DNA of 64,000 nucleotides. Origin: Onchocerca volvulus. Its lineage: Eukaryota; Nematoda; Chromadorea; Rhabditida; Onchocercidae. The notes under the pieces are model-generated. The model had not been told where the DNA came from. It did no database searches and was given only the letters and a program-made list of their open reading frames with translations. The stretch lies in NCBI GenBank assembly GCA_000499405.2, contig HG738137.1:26657928-26721927 (forward strand). Reading direction: 5' to 3'. Shown here one piece after another: positions 53,093-64,000 of this stretch. The stretch's first letter is position 1, and each line of letters opens with the position of its first letter. A program made the translations under genes and the position numbers.

Positions 53093-56000
53093 ATGAAATT
53101 TTCCTATCCCGTTAACATCTTTAATGAATCCATAAAGTTGAGAACTGTTCTTCGAGATCAATACAAATTCGATAGCTATTGAAACCATTCGACCTGAATC
53201 GTATCATAGCAAAATCTGGAAATGATTGATCTTTTGTTGTTTAAATTAAAATGAAAAGTTAATATCACTCAATGATATCATCAAAGGTTGTGGCATTAAA
53301 GAATGACAAGAAAATAAACTCCTCGTGATAAGGCAAGAGGTTGAGAAAGTTGATAAGCAGAGGACACATTTGTCAAGTTAAGAAAAAGCGGGCGGTGCTG
53401 TCCACCGATCCGATCGACCCATCTCTATTTCCTCAACTTTTGCGTAGTTGTCATCAGTCGTGCACATCAACGAAGTCTACGCCTTCCCCGCCAACTTCTC
53501 CCTTGTCTCTGTCATCAGTTCAATTCTTCTTGCTTTTCTGTTCATTTCTTTTTTTATTTTTTTTAATTTTTTTTGAAAATTACCACACTTCATCCTGTAA
53601 TTTTGAAATTATCACATTTTTGAAGAAAGTTTAGAAAGAGCACCCATATTCTTACTTGCCATTTCGAAATTTTTATTACCCATCAACTTGCAAAATTAAT
53701 TTTAACAAATTTGGAAATTTCAAACTTTTCTAAAATTTTACCTCTCCATTGATATTCATAGTCTTTCTTTCTCTTGCTCTCTTTTTAAAGATTGAAGTGG
53801 AATTCGAATGTGACAATGCGAAAAAGAAAAATGAATTCAATATTGAAAAAATTTTCAAATTTGTTAATTTTCCATTTTTTCGATTAACTCAATTGAATTA
53901 TAGTATTTGCGGAATTGATGGAAGCTTTTTTTTTTTTTTCTGCTAGAATTGGACAAATCTTTGTTTGTTAATGGAAAAACATGGTGAAATTGAATGAATA
54001 AACTATTGAGTTATCGTGTTATTTCTACCCTCTCTGGCATGTTTTAATCGAAATGAAATAAATTCCATTTATGCAATGAATTGAAATATTTAAAATGCTG
54101 CTAAATCAATTCAATTTCGTTAACCAATATTGCTGAGTTATTTTTTTTCTCATTCATTTTATCATATTAAAAACCCTTTAATATATATGTTGAGTTTTTG
54201 GATGATTTTTGAGTTGAAATTTATATTAATTTCGTTAAATTCTTACATATTTTTTTTTTTTTTTTTTTTTTTGGCAATGTCTGTGAGAAATAAGGAGCGA
54301 TCGATTTTGATTGCAAATTTAAAATGTGAAATAAGATGGTAATGAGACATTTTTTTTGTCACCAATGCTACTGTTTTGTTTAGTACTGCAGTTTTGAAGT
54401 TTTTTCTTTTTTCGCTGTCTATTATTTTGTTCAAGTTGTATTTTTGATTAATTAGGAATAGAAGTATTTATCACTTTTAATTTCTAGTAACTATTGGAAT
54501 TTTTGAGTATTTTATCAAAATTTATTCATGATAATTGATTACTTATATTATGCTTATTATCAGCAGATTGATAACTTACATATTAATGTTTTCTTTAAGA
54601 AATCAGCATAGTGCAAAAATGTTTACTCGCACAAAGAATTATCAAATTTAAATGATTTTGTAAGCAATACAAGATCAATCAACGAGTAATTTATACTTGA
54701 TTAATAATAATTTTGTTATCAAAATCCTTTTGATGAAATACTTGGAGTTCTAATTTTGATTTTGAATTTTTTCGATAATATGTTTTTGATAAAATTTTTC
54801 CTAATACGTCATTTATTTGAAAACATTGTGTCATTAATTGTTTTTGACTATTTTTTAAACAAATGAAATTTGAAATATTTACTATGGAAACTATTTCATA
54901 TTTCCAATTTTTTATCCTTTGATGAACTTTAAAAGCAAATCAGAAATCTACTCTATTTACTCCATTGTATTTATCTACCGATTGGAACATCTGTTAAATT
55001 AATGACAGTTAATGATTAGCACTTTATCATTGATAAAGCAGGTTTTTAAGTTTTTTCTTTTTTTTTTTTTTCAAATAGACAATAGACTTATATGAGAGAT
55101 TCATACAGAAATAGATGATATAAATTTAAATTATGGAAAAGTATTTGTCTCTCTACTCTTGTACGGTTCGAATTAAGAAAGAATAATTTCGTTCATGGTG
55201 TCGTAATGTGATATGATCAGGGCAAAGTAATTATTGCTTTTGTAGCAATAAATTAATAACGAAACAAAATTTTATTGATTTTATCACCACCACTAGGTGA
55301 TGACACCAGTTTTCAAAGTAACACTCATACAGATGTAGAAATTCAATTTTCCATTTCATTTGTCACAGTGCTCTCTTCATGAACATATATTGACATTAAA
55401 GTGATAAAAATTCTTTTAGATCACATTTCCAATTGAACTCTATCATCTATTGCTCATTTTTTTGTATTGTTCGCTGAAATTTCATTCCTAAACTTTGATA
55501 GAATTTTCAATGTCACATTAACTTTCTTCACTGAACATCTGTTTATCCTCGTTGTTTCATACAAAATATGTCATCTGTTTGTCACAAGTAGCTGTCAGCT
55601 CTCTATTTTTGATAGTGGATCAACTAACAATCCATAGCAAAATAGAGCTAATAGCTACTAATTCAATAATTTAATATGTAAAGAAATTATTTTTTAATTT
55701 ATTCAATTTTTGAAAATTGTAAAAAATGGCATTTTTGAATATTAGTGTGATAATTTTAAATTCATATAAAATAATTTGCAATTAAAATTATCATTTTAGC
55801 AGATTCATTTCTTTCGTATATTATATATGTTAATGGAAGGGAAAATGGAATCTTAAATTTTTAAATAATTCAATTTAATATTTATTATTATGGATATTGC
55901 ACTTTTCAGACAGAAATAGCAATTTCGTTCATTGCTCGTCATTCTTATAGAAATCCAGTTTTCTTTAGCAATTTTTCTTCATATTAAAAGCAATTTTTAA

Positions 56001-58572
56001 GTAAATCTGATAATTAGTTTGGCAACAAATTATCCATTGAATTATTCGTCTGTAGGTTTTCATCGTATTTCAGAATCACAGTTTACTTTTTCATCGCTGA
56101 AATAGATTTATTTTTTCTTCGCTTTCATTTAAAATATAGAGGAAATGAATAACTAAAAAAGAGAAAGTGAAAAAAGAGAGATAGGAAGATCAGAAAATAC
56201 ATAAATATAAGAATTATTTACTGATATTTATTTACGTTTTTCAATTTAATAACCACATTTCATCTATTAGAAAAAAAAACACAATCACTCGATATGAATT
56301 AGAAGTGGATAATTCTCGAAATTTTTTTGTAAGTTTTTCAAGCGATAGCTCTGAATTATTGGAAACTTTATTCGAGATATAAACTCTCCAAGTAGTTGCA
56401 TCTGAGATTATTCAGAAAATCGAAAAAAGAGATTATTATTTGCGGTCTTCCGCCAATTATCACCTTTTTTTTTTTTACTTTTTACACATATATTTAAGTT
56501 AAGCTCAGAATATAATCGAACTTTTTCATGCTTAATTTTTCTTTTTTTTTCTTTGTATTGAAAGCATATTTCAAATGAATTTTATGTTAAATATCTATTT
56601 TTGTGAAATTTAGGCAAATAATAGAAATTACTTCTTTCAGCTTCAGTTATCATAATTTGTAAAAATCTTTAAAAGAATTGATCGATCCTACGTTTTCGTC
56701 ACATCTCACTGATCGGCAACTTTAATATATTTGTTGCAAAAATTATTTAAATTAATTATCATTTATTCTAGTGATGTAATGCTGTGCTTGATAATACCGC
56801 TGGTAGTTGGATTACGCGTTACGTTATCACTCAAACTTTGTTAGTTTTATTTATTTACCTATTCATTACATTATTGGGACAATCATTCAAAATCTTTAAC
56901 TCATTTGTACTCATTTCATTCCTTGTGAATTTAATTTTTCTTATAAATCAGAATTAATGAATGCTAGTTGAAATATTATTTGCAACAATTATTCCTATGA
57001 CTTCTTCGAAAATCTACACTTAGTGCATTTAATTTCGCTTTCTGGTACTTACAATTTTATGAATTATGACTAAAAAAATTCAACTTCAGTCAAATTTTGA
57101 CTAAAATTCAGTGAAAATTTGAATATTTAAAATAAATAAAGAATTAGATTTGTAATTAAATATGCTTCAGTAATAAAACCAATAATGAAATAAAAATGTG
57201 AGAAAAAATAATTTACTTTTGCATTTTAATTATTTGAATTATATGATTGTTAATTTCATGATGAATTATATTGATAAAAGAAGCAAAGATAACTTTATTG
57301 ATCAGTAAAAAATTTCATTCGTTTTCTCGAGAAAATTGAAATTAAGTATGGATCAGAACTTGATATTTAATTAATGACCAAAAGGTAACTTGAAAAATGC
57401 CACTGTGGAGGGAAAATTAACAAAGAGAGAAATGTAATTAAGAGGTAATTATTCTTGCTTCTGATTGCTTTCAAGAATTGTTTACTGTCTCCTGTCAATC
57501 TCATCCTTCCCCCCATTAACTTGGATTCATTTCCGCTATTATCCCAAATCATGAATATTGATGCTTTAGTGGAGCTTCGAGAAATTCTAAAACACAAAAT
57601 GACCGAAAGATTTGAGTTCTTTAAAATTTAGAATTTTAAAAATATTGACCTTAAACTGAGAAAAAAATTTCTATCAATTTCTTTTCTTCTTCTATTAATT
57701 AAAAATTCACTTATTTATTGATTTTGAAAATTCCCGAAGAAATGGAAAGAAAAGATTAGCATAGAAAGGATAACTTTGAAATTATCCTTCTTGAATGGAC
57801 AATTCGATCCGATTGATAATCTCTACGACAAGTGGTAGTTTATTTAATGCATGCCGAGTATGTTGATACGAATTCATTGCCACCACTCTTAAGCCAAATC
57901 GTAATGATTAAATTGCATGTTTCATGCAGAACTTGGCCTAGGCCGCCTTTGCAATAAATGAGTTAGGGCACGATTTAACAGGCCCAAATGGGATTAAAAG
58001 ACTAATTTATGCATTTAATTTCAGAACAAGCGGAATATTTGCCAAAAAGAATTGTATATATATATAATTTGTAATATTTAAAAATCAGTATACATTTTAC
58101 TTCTAACATTTTTACGATAAATTTTTGTAAAAATAGCCAAACGCATTTATAAATTTTTTTGGTTGATTAATTTGAAAATCAGCTTATTCGGTGGACAAAT
58201 TTAACAGCTACAAGAACATTGAAATTTAGCATCCAGAGGCGGTTTTGTTTCATGTTCGTCATTTCGAGACCAACGACAATTTTTGCTGGCATTGTCGCTT
58301 TATTGAATAGTTTAGGCAAATTCCATAAGTACGAACTTTTCATCGCAAAATTCGGAATTCCAGAAAAAATTTTCTAGCTCATTTCAGATTGAAAGTTATA
58401 AATGCTAGTATTCACGGACTTTTGCACACATATTCTAGTGGGAAGAGAGCGGTGATAAGCAGAATATTGATATTGGTAATTTATATTTTCATTCTGCTAT
58501 TCAAGAGAATCCTAAATTTCAAAAACTTTTTTGGTGATGATAAGAATGGCTTAGTTCTCGATAATTCAGCCA
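53093..58572. other. intergenic DNA with a GC-richer island at 53385-53530
   Basis: Most is AT-rich with T runs. The island around 53385-53530 (GCGGGCGGTGCTG, CCACCGATCCGATCGACC, then a C/T-rich tract) stands out and could be a 5' untranslated exon or promoter. A second small patch with GGCCTAGGCC lies at about 57930-57945. No coding exon was recognised. Confidence 0.4.
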
Positions 58573-58971
58573 ATGCATGTCATCAGGACATTTTTTTCTC
58601 TCGCAAAATACTTTCTTTCGATTTTTTCTAAACAATTTTATGTCTTCCTTTTATGGCCTTTTTTTTTTTATTTCATTTTATTGCTTCTGCACGGCGGCGG
58701 CATACACTCATTTGCAAAAGTATGCATTGTTAAGAATCTCAAATCCAAAGCAGCGCTCTCGACATTCAATGATTTCTGGCCAAAAGAGCCAATTCATCTG
58801 GTCCGAAATGACAAAAAACAACCGAAAATAAATTGCGTCAATGATCTGTCAATGCACCTGTTCCGGTACGGAAAGACGCAAAAGGATAGAAATGATGATA
58901 GAATTATGGCAAGGGATAGTGAATTAATATTAGAAAGTATTAATTACCTACGTCATATACGCTTAACTTAG
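58573..58971 (+). CDS. secreted-type open frame: small secreted protein, or first exon of the downstream receptor
   Basis: A 132-residue frame whose base composition is less AT-rich than its surroundings from 58690 onward. Residues 22-42 are strongly hydrophobic (F-L-L-W-P-F-F-F-Y-F-I-L-L-L-L) and end in H-G-G-G-I-H-S, fitting a signal sequence with a long n-region. The remainder is basic and polar. It contains a dibasic K-K, a Cys, then M-H-L-F-R-Y-G-K, which has the form of an amidated peptide (Gly donor before a basic residue), so a neuropeptide precursor is one reading. The lone Cys and single peptide weaken this. Alternatively, phase-1 GT donors near its end (GATA|GTGAAT and GAAA|GTATTA) fit the phase of the receptor exon at 62193, which still needs a signal-peptide exon. 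I cannot choose between the two. Confidence 0.4.
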   Translation: MHVIRTFFSLAKYFLSIFSKQFYVFLLWPFFFYFILLLLHGGGIHSFAKVCIVKNLKSKAALSTFNDFWPKEPIHLVRNDKKQPKINCVNDLSMHLFRYGKTQKDRNDDRIMARDSELILESINYLRHIRLT

Positions 58972-61900
58972 GTAAATGATACATTTGCAACTGCTACTAA
59001 TAATCGCTGTAGCGAACGAAATCAAAGAAATATAGGAGTTATCACAAAATGATAATTATCAATGTATGATAATTATATTTAGAGCGGCTAAATGCAAGAG
59101 GGATTAGAAGATGACTGATGTATTTGCAACAGCAACGATCATTATCAAATCAGCCGAATATATTAGTATGAGATGTATAAAATATAGTGATTTTCTACAT
59201 CTAGCAGAATGTAAAGGCAACAAATTTATTGTTGTTTTAATTTCTAATTAGTCCTATAAATTTCTAATTATTTGTCTCATTTTATAATCCTGTTTGATGT
59301 TACCTGTGGGTTAAAATTTGTTCGATAAGCAGATAAAAACATATTTCATTCCTTATTTAAAAAAAAAAAAACGGAAACTATTATTAGAATGTGAAAAGTT
59401 AATTTTAATAATGAAAATTGTTTCTAAGAAACTGGCGCCAAAATTTAAATCCTGATTGAAACATTTAGCAAATGTGATAAGTTGATGTCGAAAAGATAAA
59501 AGTTTTTTCGGTGTATAAAATCAAAGAGAATAAAAGATTTATTTTTATTTCGAAATTTTCAAAAGGAACAATTTCTTCTTTCCAAAATCATAAAGAATGG
59601 GTATTTTATCATTTCAAAGACAAATGTGAAAACTACAAGAATCAGAAGGACTTCTTTTTTTTTTTTTAAAACATATTATATTCATTATTCAATTTTCAAG
59701 GATTCAAGGATATCAACCATCAATTTTCTTTATTAATCATTTTTCACATAATTGCAGGCGTAATTTTAATTGCATACTCAAAATTTAATATAATAATCAT
59801 TGAAATTTTCAACAAATGTTAATTTTTCAATAGAAAGCGAGGAGATGGAATGTGAAATGTCATCTTATCATATGGCTTGATGTGTTGAGTGATAAGAGCA
59901 GTTGTAGCTTACGTAGGAAAAAAAGTGAAAGAATTATCGCATCGAACCGAGAAATAGATAATCTATGCATTAATCAACCTGCAAGCAAAGGGAGATAATC
60001 CTTAATGATTTGGAGTATTCATGAAAGGAAATCGGATCGGATCCGAAATCGGAACAACTGTCCTCTCTTCCAGAGGTCAAAGGATCATTGGGGGGTCTAA
60101 GAGGAGGGTAATAGAAAAAAAAAAAAGGTTAAGGGGATAATTTTTAAGTATGACAAATGGTACTTGAATTATTTCCTTTTCTTTCTTTCAATGCATATTT
60201 AATGAAAATAAGAGTATGCTTCTTATATTAATCAAAAAAATTGCTTAGTTTAAAAATTTAAATTTAAATTAGTTTCAAATAAATGCTTCAAGTTTAAACT
60301 ATTGAAGAGCTGAACACAAAAAAAAAATGAACAAGAAAGATATTACTGTCTTGTGTCTAAAATAAACATTTCAAATTTTTTTAAAGTTGGCATTGTTAAA
60401 TGAAATTTCAATCTGTTTATCTATCTAATCATCAGGGCAATTTCATCCAATAGATATTATATTCAATGCAGGAAAGAAAATAAGAATATCACAATTTTGT
60501 CTTATTTAAAAAAAAAAAAAAAAAAAAAAGATTTTTAAAAAGAGAAAATGAAATTTCGTTTGCAATGAATGAATTAATTCTTCTATTTTTTTAGAATTGA
60601 GAAAATATTGAAATTTCTCGAAATGTAAAAAATTTCGAACTATCCATTACAAGTTTTTCTGGCTAATAGCTTTTCTCAGCTATTCGTTAATACATAAAAC
60701 CACTAAGTGTCAATTATTTGATCGCTTAGTTTGCCCGAATTCGTTCCAATAAATAAGCGTCAATGAAGAACAGCTGCGCAAACTATAAATTTGTTCCATC
60801 AAAGTCTGACAAAACCGCAATTTGAGAAGTCCAACAGATATCAATATATATATTAGAATAGAATAGAATAGAAAAAAGGAAATCGAAAAGTTGGAAAAAA
60901 ATGGAAATAAAAAAAAGAAAGCAATTTATAGTTAATGATTCTTTGTTGTCGTAGAATAAATGATCCGTTATATCATCAACTGATTTTTCATAGAAGATAT
61001 AACTGATATTATGGCTGAATTAAGTTGTAATTTATAAACTTTTAATATTAATATTAAAACTTAAATTTGTTTTTATGAATTCTTTAAAACTTATTATCAT
61101 CGGTTGGTTAAGTTTTAATTTAATATGATATTTCTTTTAGTACATTTGTTATCATTTTAATCTTTGTCTTACAACACAAACATTATTTGCTCAAATGGAA
61201 ATAGCATCTTAAATGAACTTTTTTTTTTTCATTTTTTAATGTTTCTCTAAGCGAAAATCAGCTTTCTAAAAAAATAAACAAAATTTCAAAGTAATTTAAA
61301 TGTTAGATAGATTTACGTGTCTAAAATCATGGACTTAAAAGTTTTCTGAAGCTTTGAATAATTTCATTTCCTTTTTTGCTTCAAATTTTGGAAGCATTCC
61401 TTCCTTTTAGCCCATATGGCAGCAAGTAATATCAAGATTTATTATATTTCTTGAGAATTTAAAAATAGTAGACATAAATGATTCAATAACCTAGTAAATC
61501 ACAACCTTTGACCTTGTCCTTTCATGTCCTTTAATTTATATTTTCACTAATTGAGATTTATTTCAGCCTTGAAAGGCTCAACATTTAGGATTGCTTTGTA
61601 TCAGGCGCAAGAATTGAATAATATTGTCACCTTCTCTCCTTGTAAATATTACTAAGAAAAATTTTTTCTACACAAAGTGACAATCTTTCTAGCACTTTAA
61701 TTTCTTTTTACTAACAAAAAAAAAAAAAAAAAAAGGATTTTGTTAGATAAGGTAAGTATAAAATTCCATTTTGCACAGTTAAATTCAACAGACATTAAAT
61801 TCAGAAATACAAGAAATGAATTATTGAATTGAAAATGAATTGAAATTGAAGAAACATTAAAGAATTATAAAAGTGATTAGCAACGATTTGAAAAACAAAA

Positions 61901-62192
61901 AAGAGAGAATATAACAAATCAATAAATTAAATCAAAAACTGATGGAATGAAAATTTATTCTCATTAAATTTTGTACGATTTATTTATTCTATCAGCAAAA
62001 TATTGACAAATATTAAATTTTATTTTGAAAGTCGTAGCATCAATTAAGATTCTTAAAATTTTGATTCAACAATTTTTCGAGTTAGAGACTAAATTAATTT
62101 ATCAAGGTGAGTTAAGATAAGATTACTAATTCAATTTAATTCTGAAATTTTCATATGTTGTTTAAATTTCTAATCCAACGTTTCAATTGCAG
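58972..62192. other. intergenic or first-intron DNA upstream of the receptor exons
   Basis: No recognised exon. About 60025-60115 is GC-richer, with GGATCGGATCC and a G-rich tract (GGGGGGTCTAAGAGGAGGG). If the frame at 58573 belongs to the receptor, all of this is its first intron. Confidence 0.4.
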
Positions 62193-62927
62193 CCGAATGT
62201 CGAATTACTGCACTTGGTATGGAAAGCGGTGAAATTCAGGATTCACAGTTGTCTGCTTCCAGCAGTTTTGATATGATTAGTGTCGGGCCACAAAATGCCA
62301 GGTGTGAATTAATTATGATTGATGATAATCTGATTGCTTCAGAATACTTTGATTCGAACTTAACAGCTGAGAGATTACAATCATTATTTGATGAGAAAGC
62401 TTAATCTTGGCCCAGATACCTTCATTTGTTGTTGTTTGTGACTGCTTTTCAGAATCTTAATGTTACCGTTTCCACCAATGAATTCTTTGTCTAGCAATTA
62501 AAAGATCAAAGATATTATGATGAATAGATTGCTGAATCTTACTGCAAGTTACCGACAACAATCATTAAGAATTTCCCATTAGACTACTTTTGCTAAGATA
62601 TGCTCTTATCAGTCTATTGGTATCTTTAAACTTTATAAAATGATAAATTCCTATCTCAGTACTGTATATATTTTAAATAAAAGCCCAAATTATGCTATTC
62701 AAGTATCGAAATAAATAAAAAACATCCTGAAATAGCGCCAAATCAATATTCTTATCAATAATTGTGGTTGCACATACGAATGCAGCTAGTACATGTTAGA
62801 TGATGCATTTAATTTGATAATTATTACTCAGGTAAATTAGATTCGCTAAAGACCATTTGCATAATGACCTTTACTGTACCATCTTCTCCATTAATAGATG
62901 TTATATAATAAAAATAATAGTAATATG

Positions 62928-62983
<56 letters not shown>

Positions 62984-64000
62984 ATAAATAATGATAAATG
63001 ATAATAATAACAATAATGATATAATGACGTGTAGCACCGTAATCATATTAATGTTTACTCAAAGTTCGCAGCAAATATTATGGATTTATCAAAAATCGTT
63101 TTTTTTTTTTTTAGGATACGAAAAGAATTTGCGTCCGGTGCATGGTGTCCAAAACCACAAATTAAGACTGGCTCATATGAATTCCTGGAAGTTCGTATTT
63201 CAATTTATTTGAAAAACAACCATATTATAGCTTCAAATAAGATTCAAATTCAGATTTTCCTACTTTTTAACTTCCATACCGCCGAAAACTTCGCTATTTT
63301 TCATTAATTATGGGTTTGTGATGCATCTTTTTGAGAAGTAATAATATTAAAGAACGATTGAGAATAGTTCTGTTCATAAAAAGTTTCGTTATAAACGAAT
63401 GTTGGTATTTATTTGATGGACTTTTTTTTTTTGATGATATATATTTGAATCAAATGCAAATCATCAAAAAATGCTCGAAAATTTATATTTTTTCGGGGAA
63501 AAAGCGGTATTTGAATTAATGTTTCTAAATTAATTTCTATTTTTTCAATTTTTACTTTTTCGATAAGATGAATAATGAATGATCCAACAAATGAATATAA
63601 AATTGATTATTCATAGTAATAGTTATTGTGTAAAATTGAATGAAAAGTTGAACAGCTGTCTCGCCTGTCAACCGAACAATAACAAAGGGATCCATCAAAA
63701 ATGTCATCCTTAGATGACATTTGCGCATTTGACCATTCATATAATAACATTGTATAAAATTAAATGGAAAGTTGAACAACTTTTCATTTAAATTTAATTT
63801 ATTTTTTTTTAAATTACTAAATTCTTTAATTTCATTCAGAAAATCATAATTGAAAATCAAACGGTTTGTTTCTAACATTTTCCATTTATGGTTTTGGAAA
63901 TTTGCAAAGTGTATGTCTGTTGCACTATACTTGATAATTTTAGAAAATTTCCATTAAAGCTTTATTTCCACATAGTATAACTATTTGGTAAAAAAATTAA
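62193..64000 (+). CDS. discoidin domain receptor, 5' part (runs off the window)
   Basis: Two exons are recognised. Exon 62193-62301 (acceptor TTGCAG, donor GTGTGA) encodes E-C-R-I-T-A-L-G-M-E-S-G, then D-S-Q-L-S-A-S-S-S-F-D and S-V-G-P-Q-N-A-R. Exon 63115 to about 63190 (acceptor TTTTAG) continues in phase with I-R-K-E-F-A-S-G-A-W-C-P-K-P-Q-I and E-F-L-E-V. This is the start of an F5/8 type C (discoidin) domain as found in DDR receptor tyrosine kinases: C..ALGMESG, SASSS and GAWCPKPQI are family signatures. DDRs bind collagen through this domain and signal through a C-terminal kinase, which must lie to the right of the window. The exon 2 donor (GAA|GTTCGT) is weak and the next exon was not found before 64000. 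The upstream signal-peptide exon is not settled. Other discoidin-domain proteins are possible, but the combination best fits a DDR. Confidence 0.85.
62928..63018. repeat. (TAA)n microsatellite
   Basis: About 25-30 TAA units with a few interruptions, in the intron between the two receptor exons. Confidence 0.95.
63620..63790. repeat. diverged direct duplication of about 45 bp
   Basis: ATTGTGTAAAATTGAATG..AAGTTGAACAG near 63624-63660 recurs as ATTGTATAAAATTAAATG..AAGTTGAACAA near 63740-63776. No function is apparent. Confidence 0.6.

Noticed and set aside
53341..53634. 97-residue frame with Ser/Pro- and Phe-rich parts
   Set aside because: The composition reflects a C/T-rich tract followed by a T run; there is no domain, signal or splice support.
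57367..57597. 76-residue minus-strand frame
   Set aside because: No recognisable motif or flanking splice partners; likely chance.
63552..63878. 108-residue minus-strand frame
   Set aside because: Low complexity, built on a diverged direct duplication, and inside the receptor gene's intron.

Overview
The window is about 70% A+T, with long A and T runs and intron-split genes whose introns are mostly 100-400 bp. The gene content is animal: an NKAP-type splicing factor, a BUB1/MAD3-family protein, a discoidin-domain receptor and a secreted trypsin-fold protein of the type expanded in nematodes (DUF316). Together with the base composition this points to a parasitic, probably spirurid or filarial, nematode. 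That assignment is inference. No bacterial or viral gene was seen.

Layout. 1-5190 has no gene I can support, only weak exon-like pieces. 5191-8979 (minus) is a nine-exon secreted serine-protease homologue that has lost the catalytic His and Ser. 420 bp away and divergent, 9399-14573 (plus) is an eleven-exon compact BUB1-like protein with a TPR region joined almost directly to a kinase-fold domain that lacks the catalytic Asp and DFG/DLG motif. 15131-19200 (minus) is an unrecognised low-complexity protein with Pro-Val repeats. 21081-24036 (plus) is NKAP. 27196-44385 (plus) is a 29-exon, about 1595-residue coiled-coil protein; its second intron (4.2 kb) holds a decayed Helitron Rep/helicase bracketed by outward-facing copies of a dispersed repeat. 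44386-58572 is a gene-poor AT-rich stretch with a notable inverted repeat and one GC-richer island. 58573-58971 is a secreted-type open frame, either a small gene or the first exon of the next gene. 62193 to the right edge carries the first two recognisable exons of a discoidin domain receptor, which continues beyond the window.

All multi-exon models were joined by eye using GT..AG boundaries and phase agreement. In five genes the summed exon lengths are divisible by three. No homology search or RNA evidence was available. The genes are functionally unrelated and I see no operon. The strongest biological observations are two adjacent, divergently arranged genes that are both pseudoenzymes (a pseudoprotease and a pseudokinase), and the repeat-flanked Helitron remnant inside a long coiled-coil gene.
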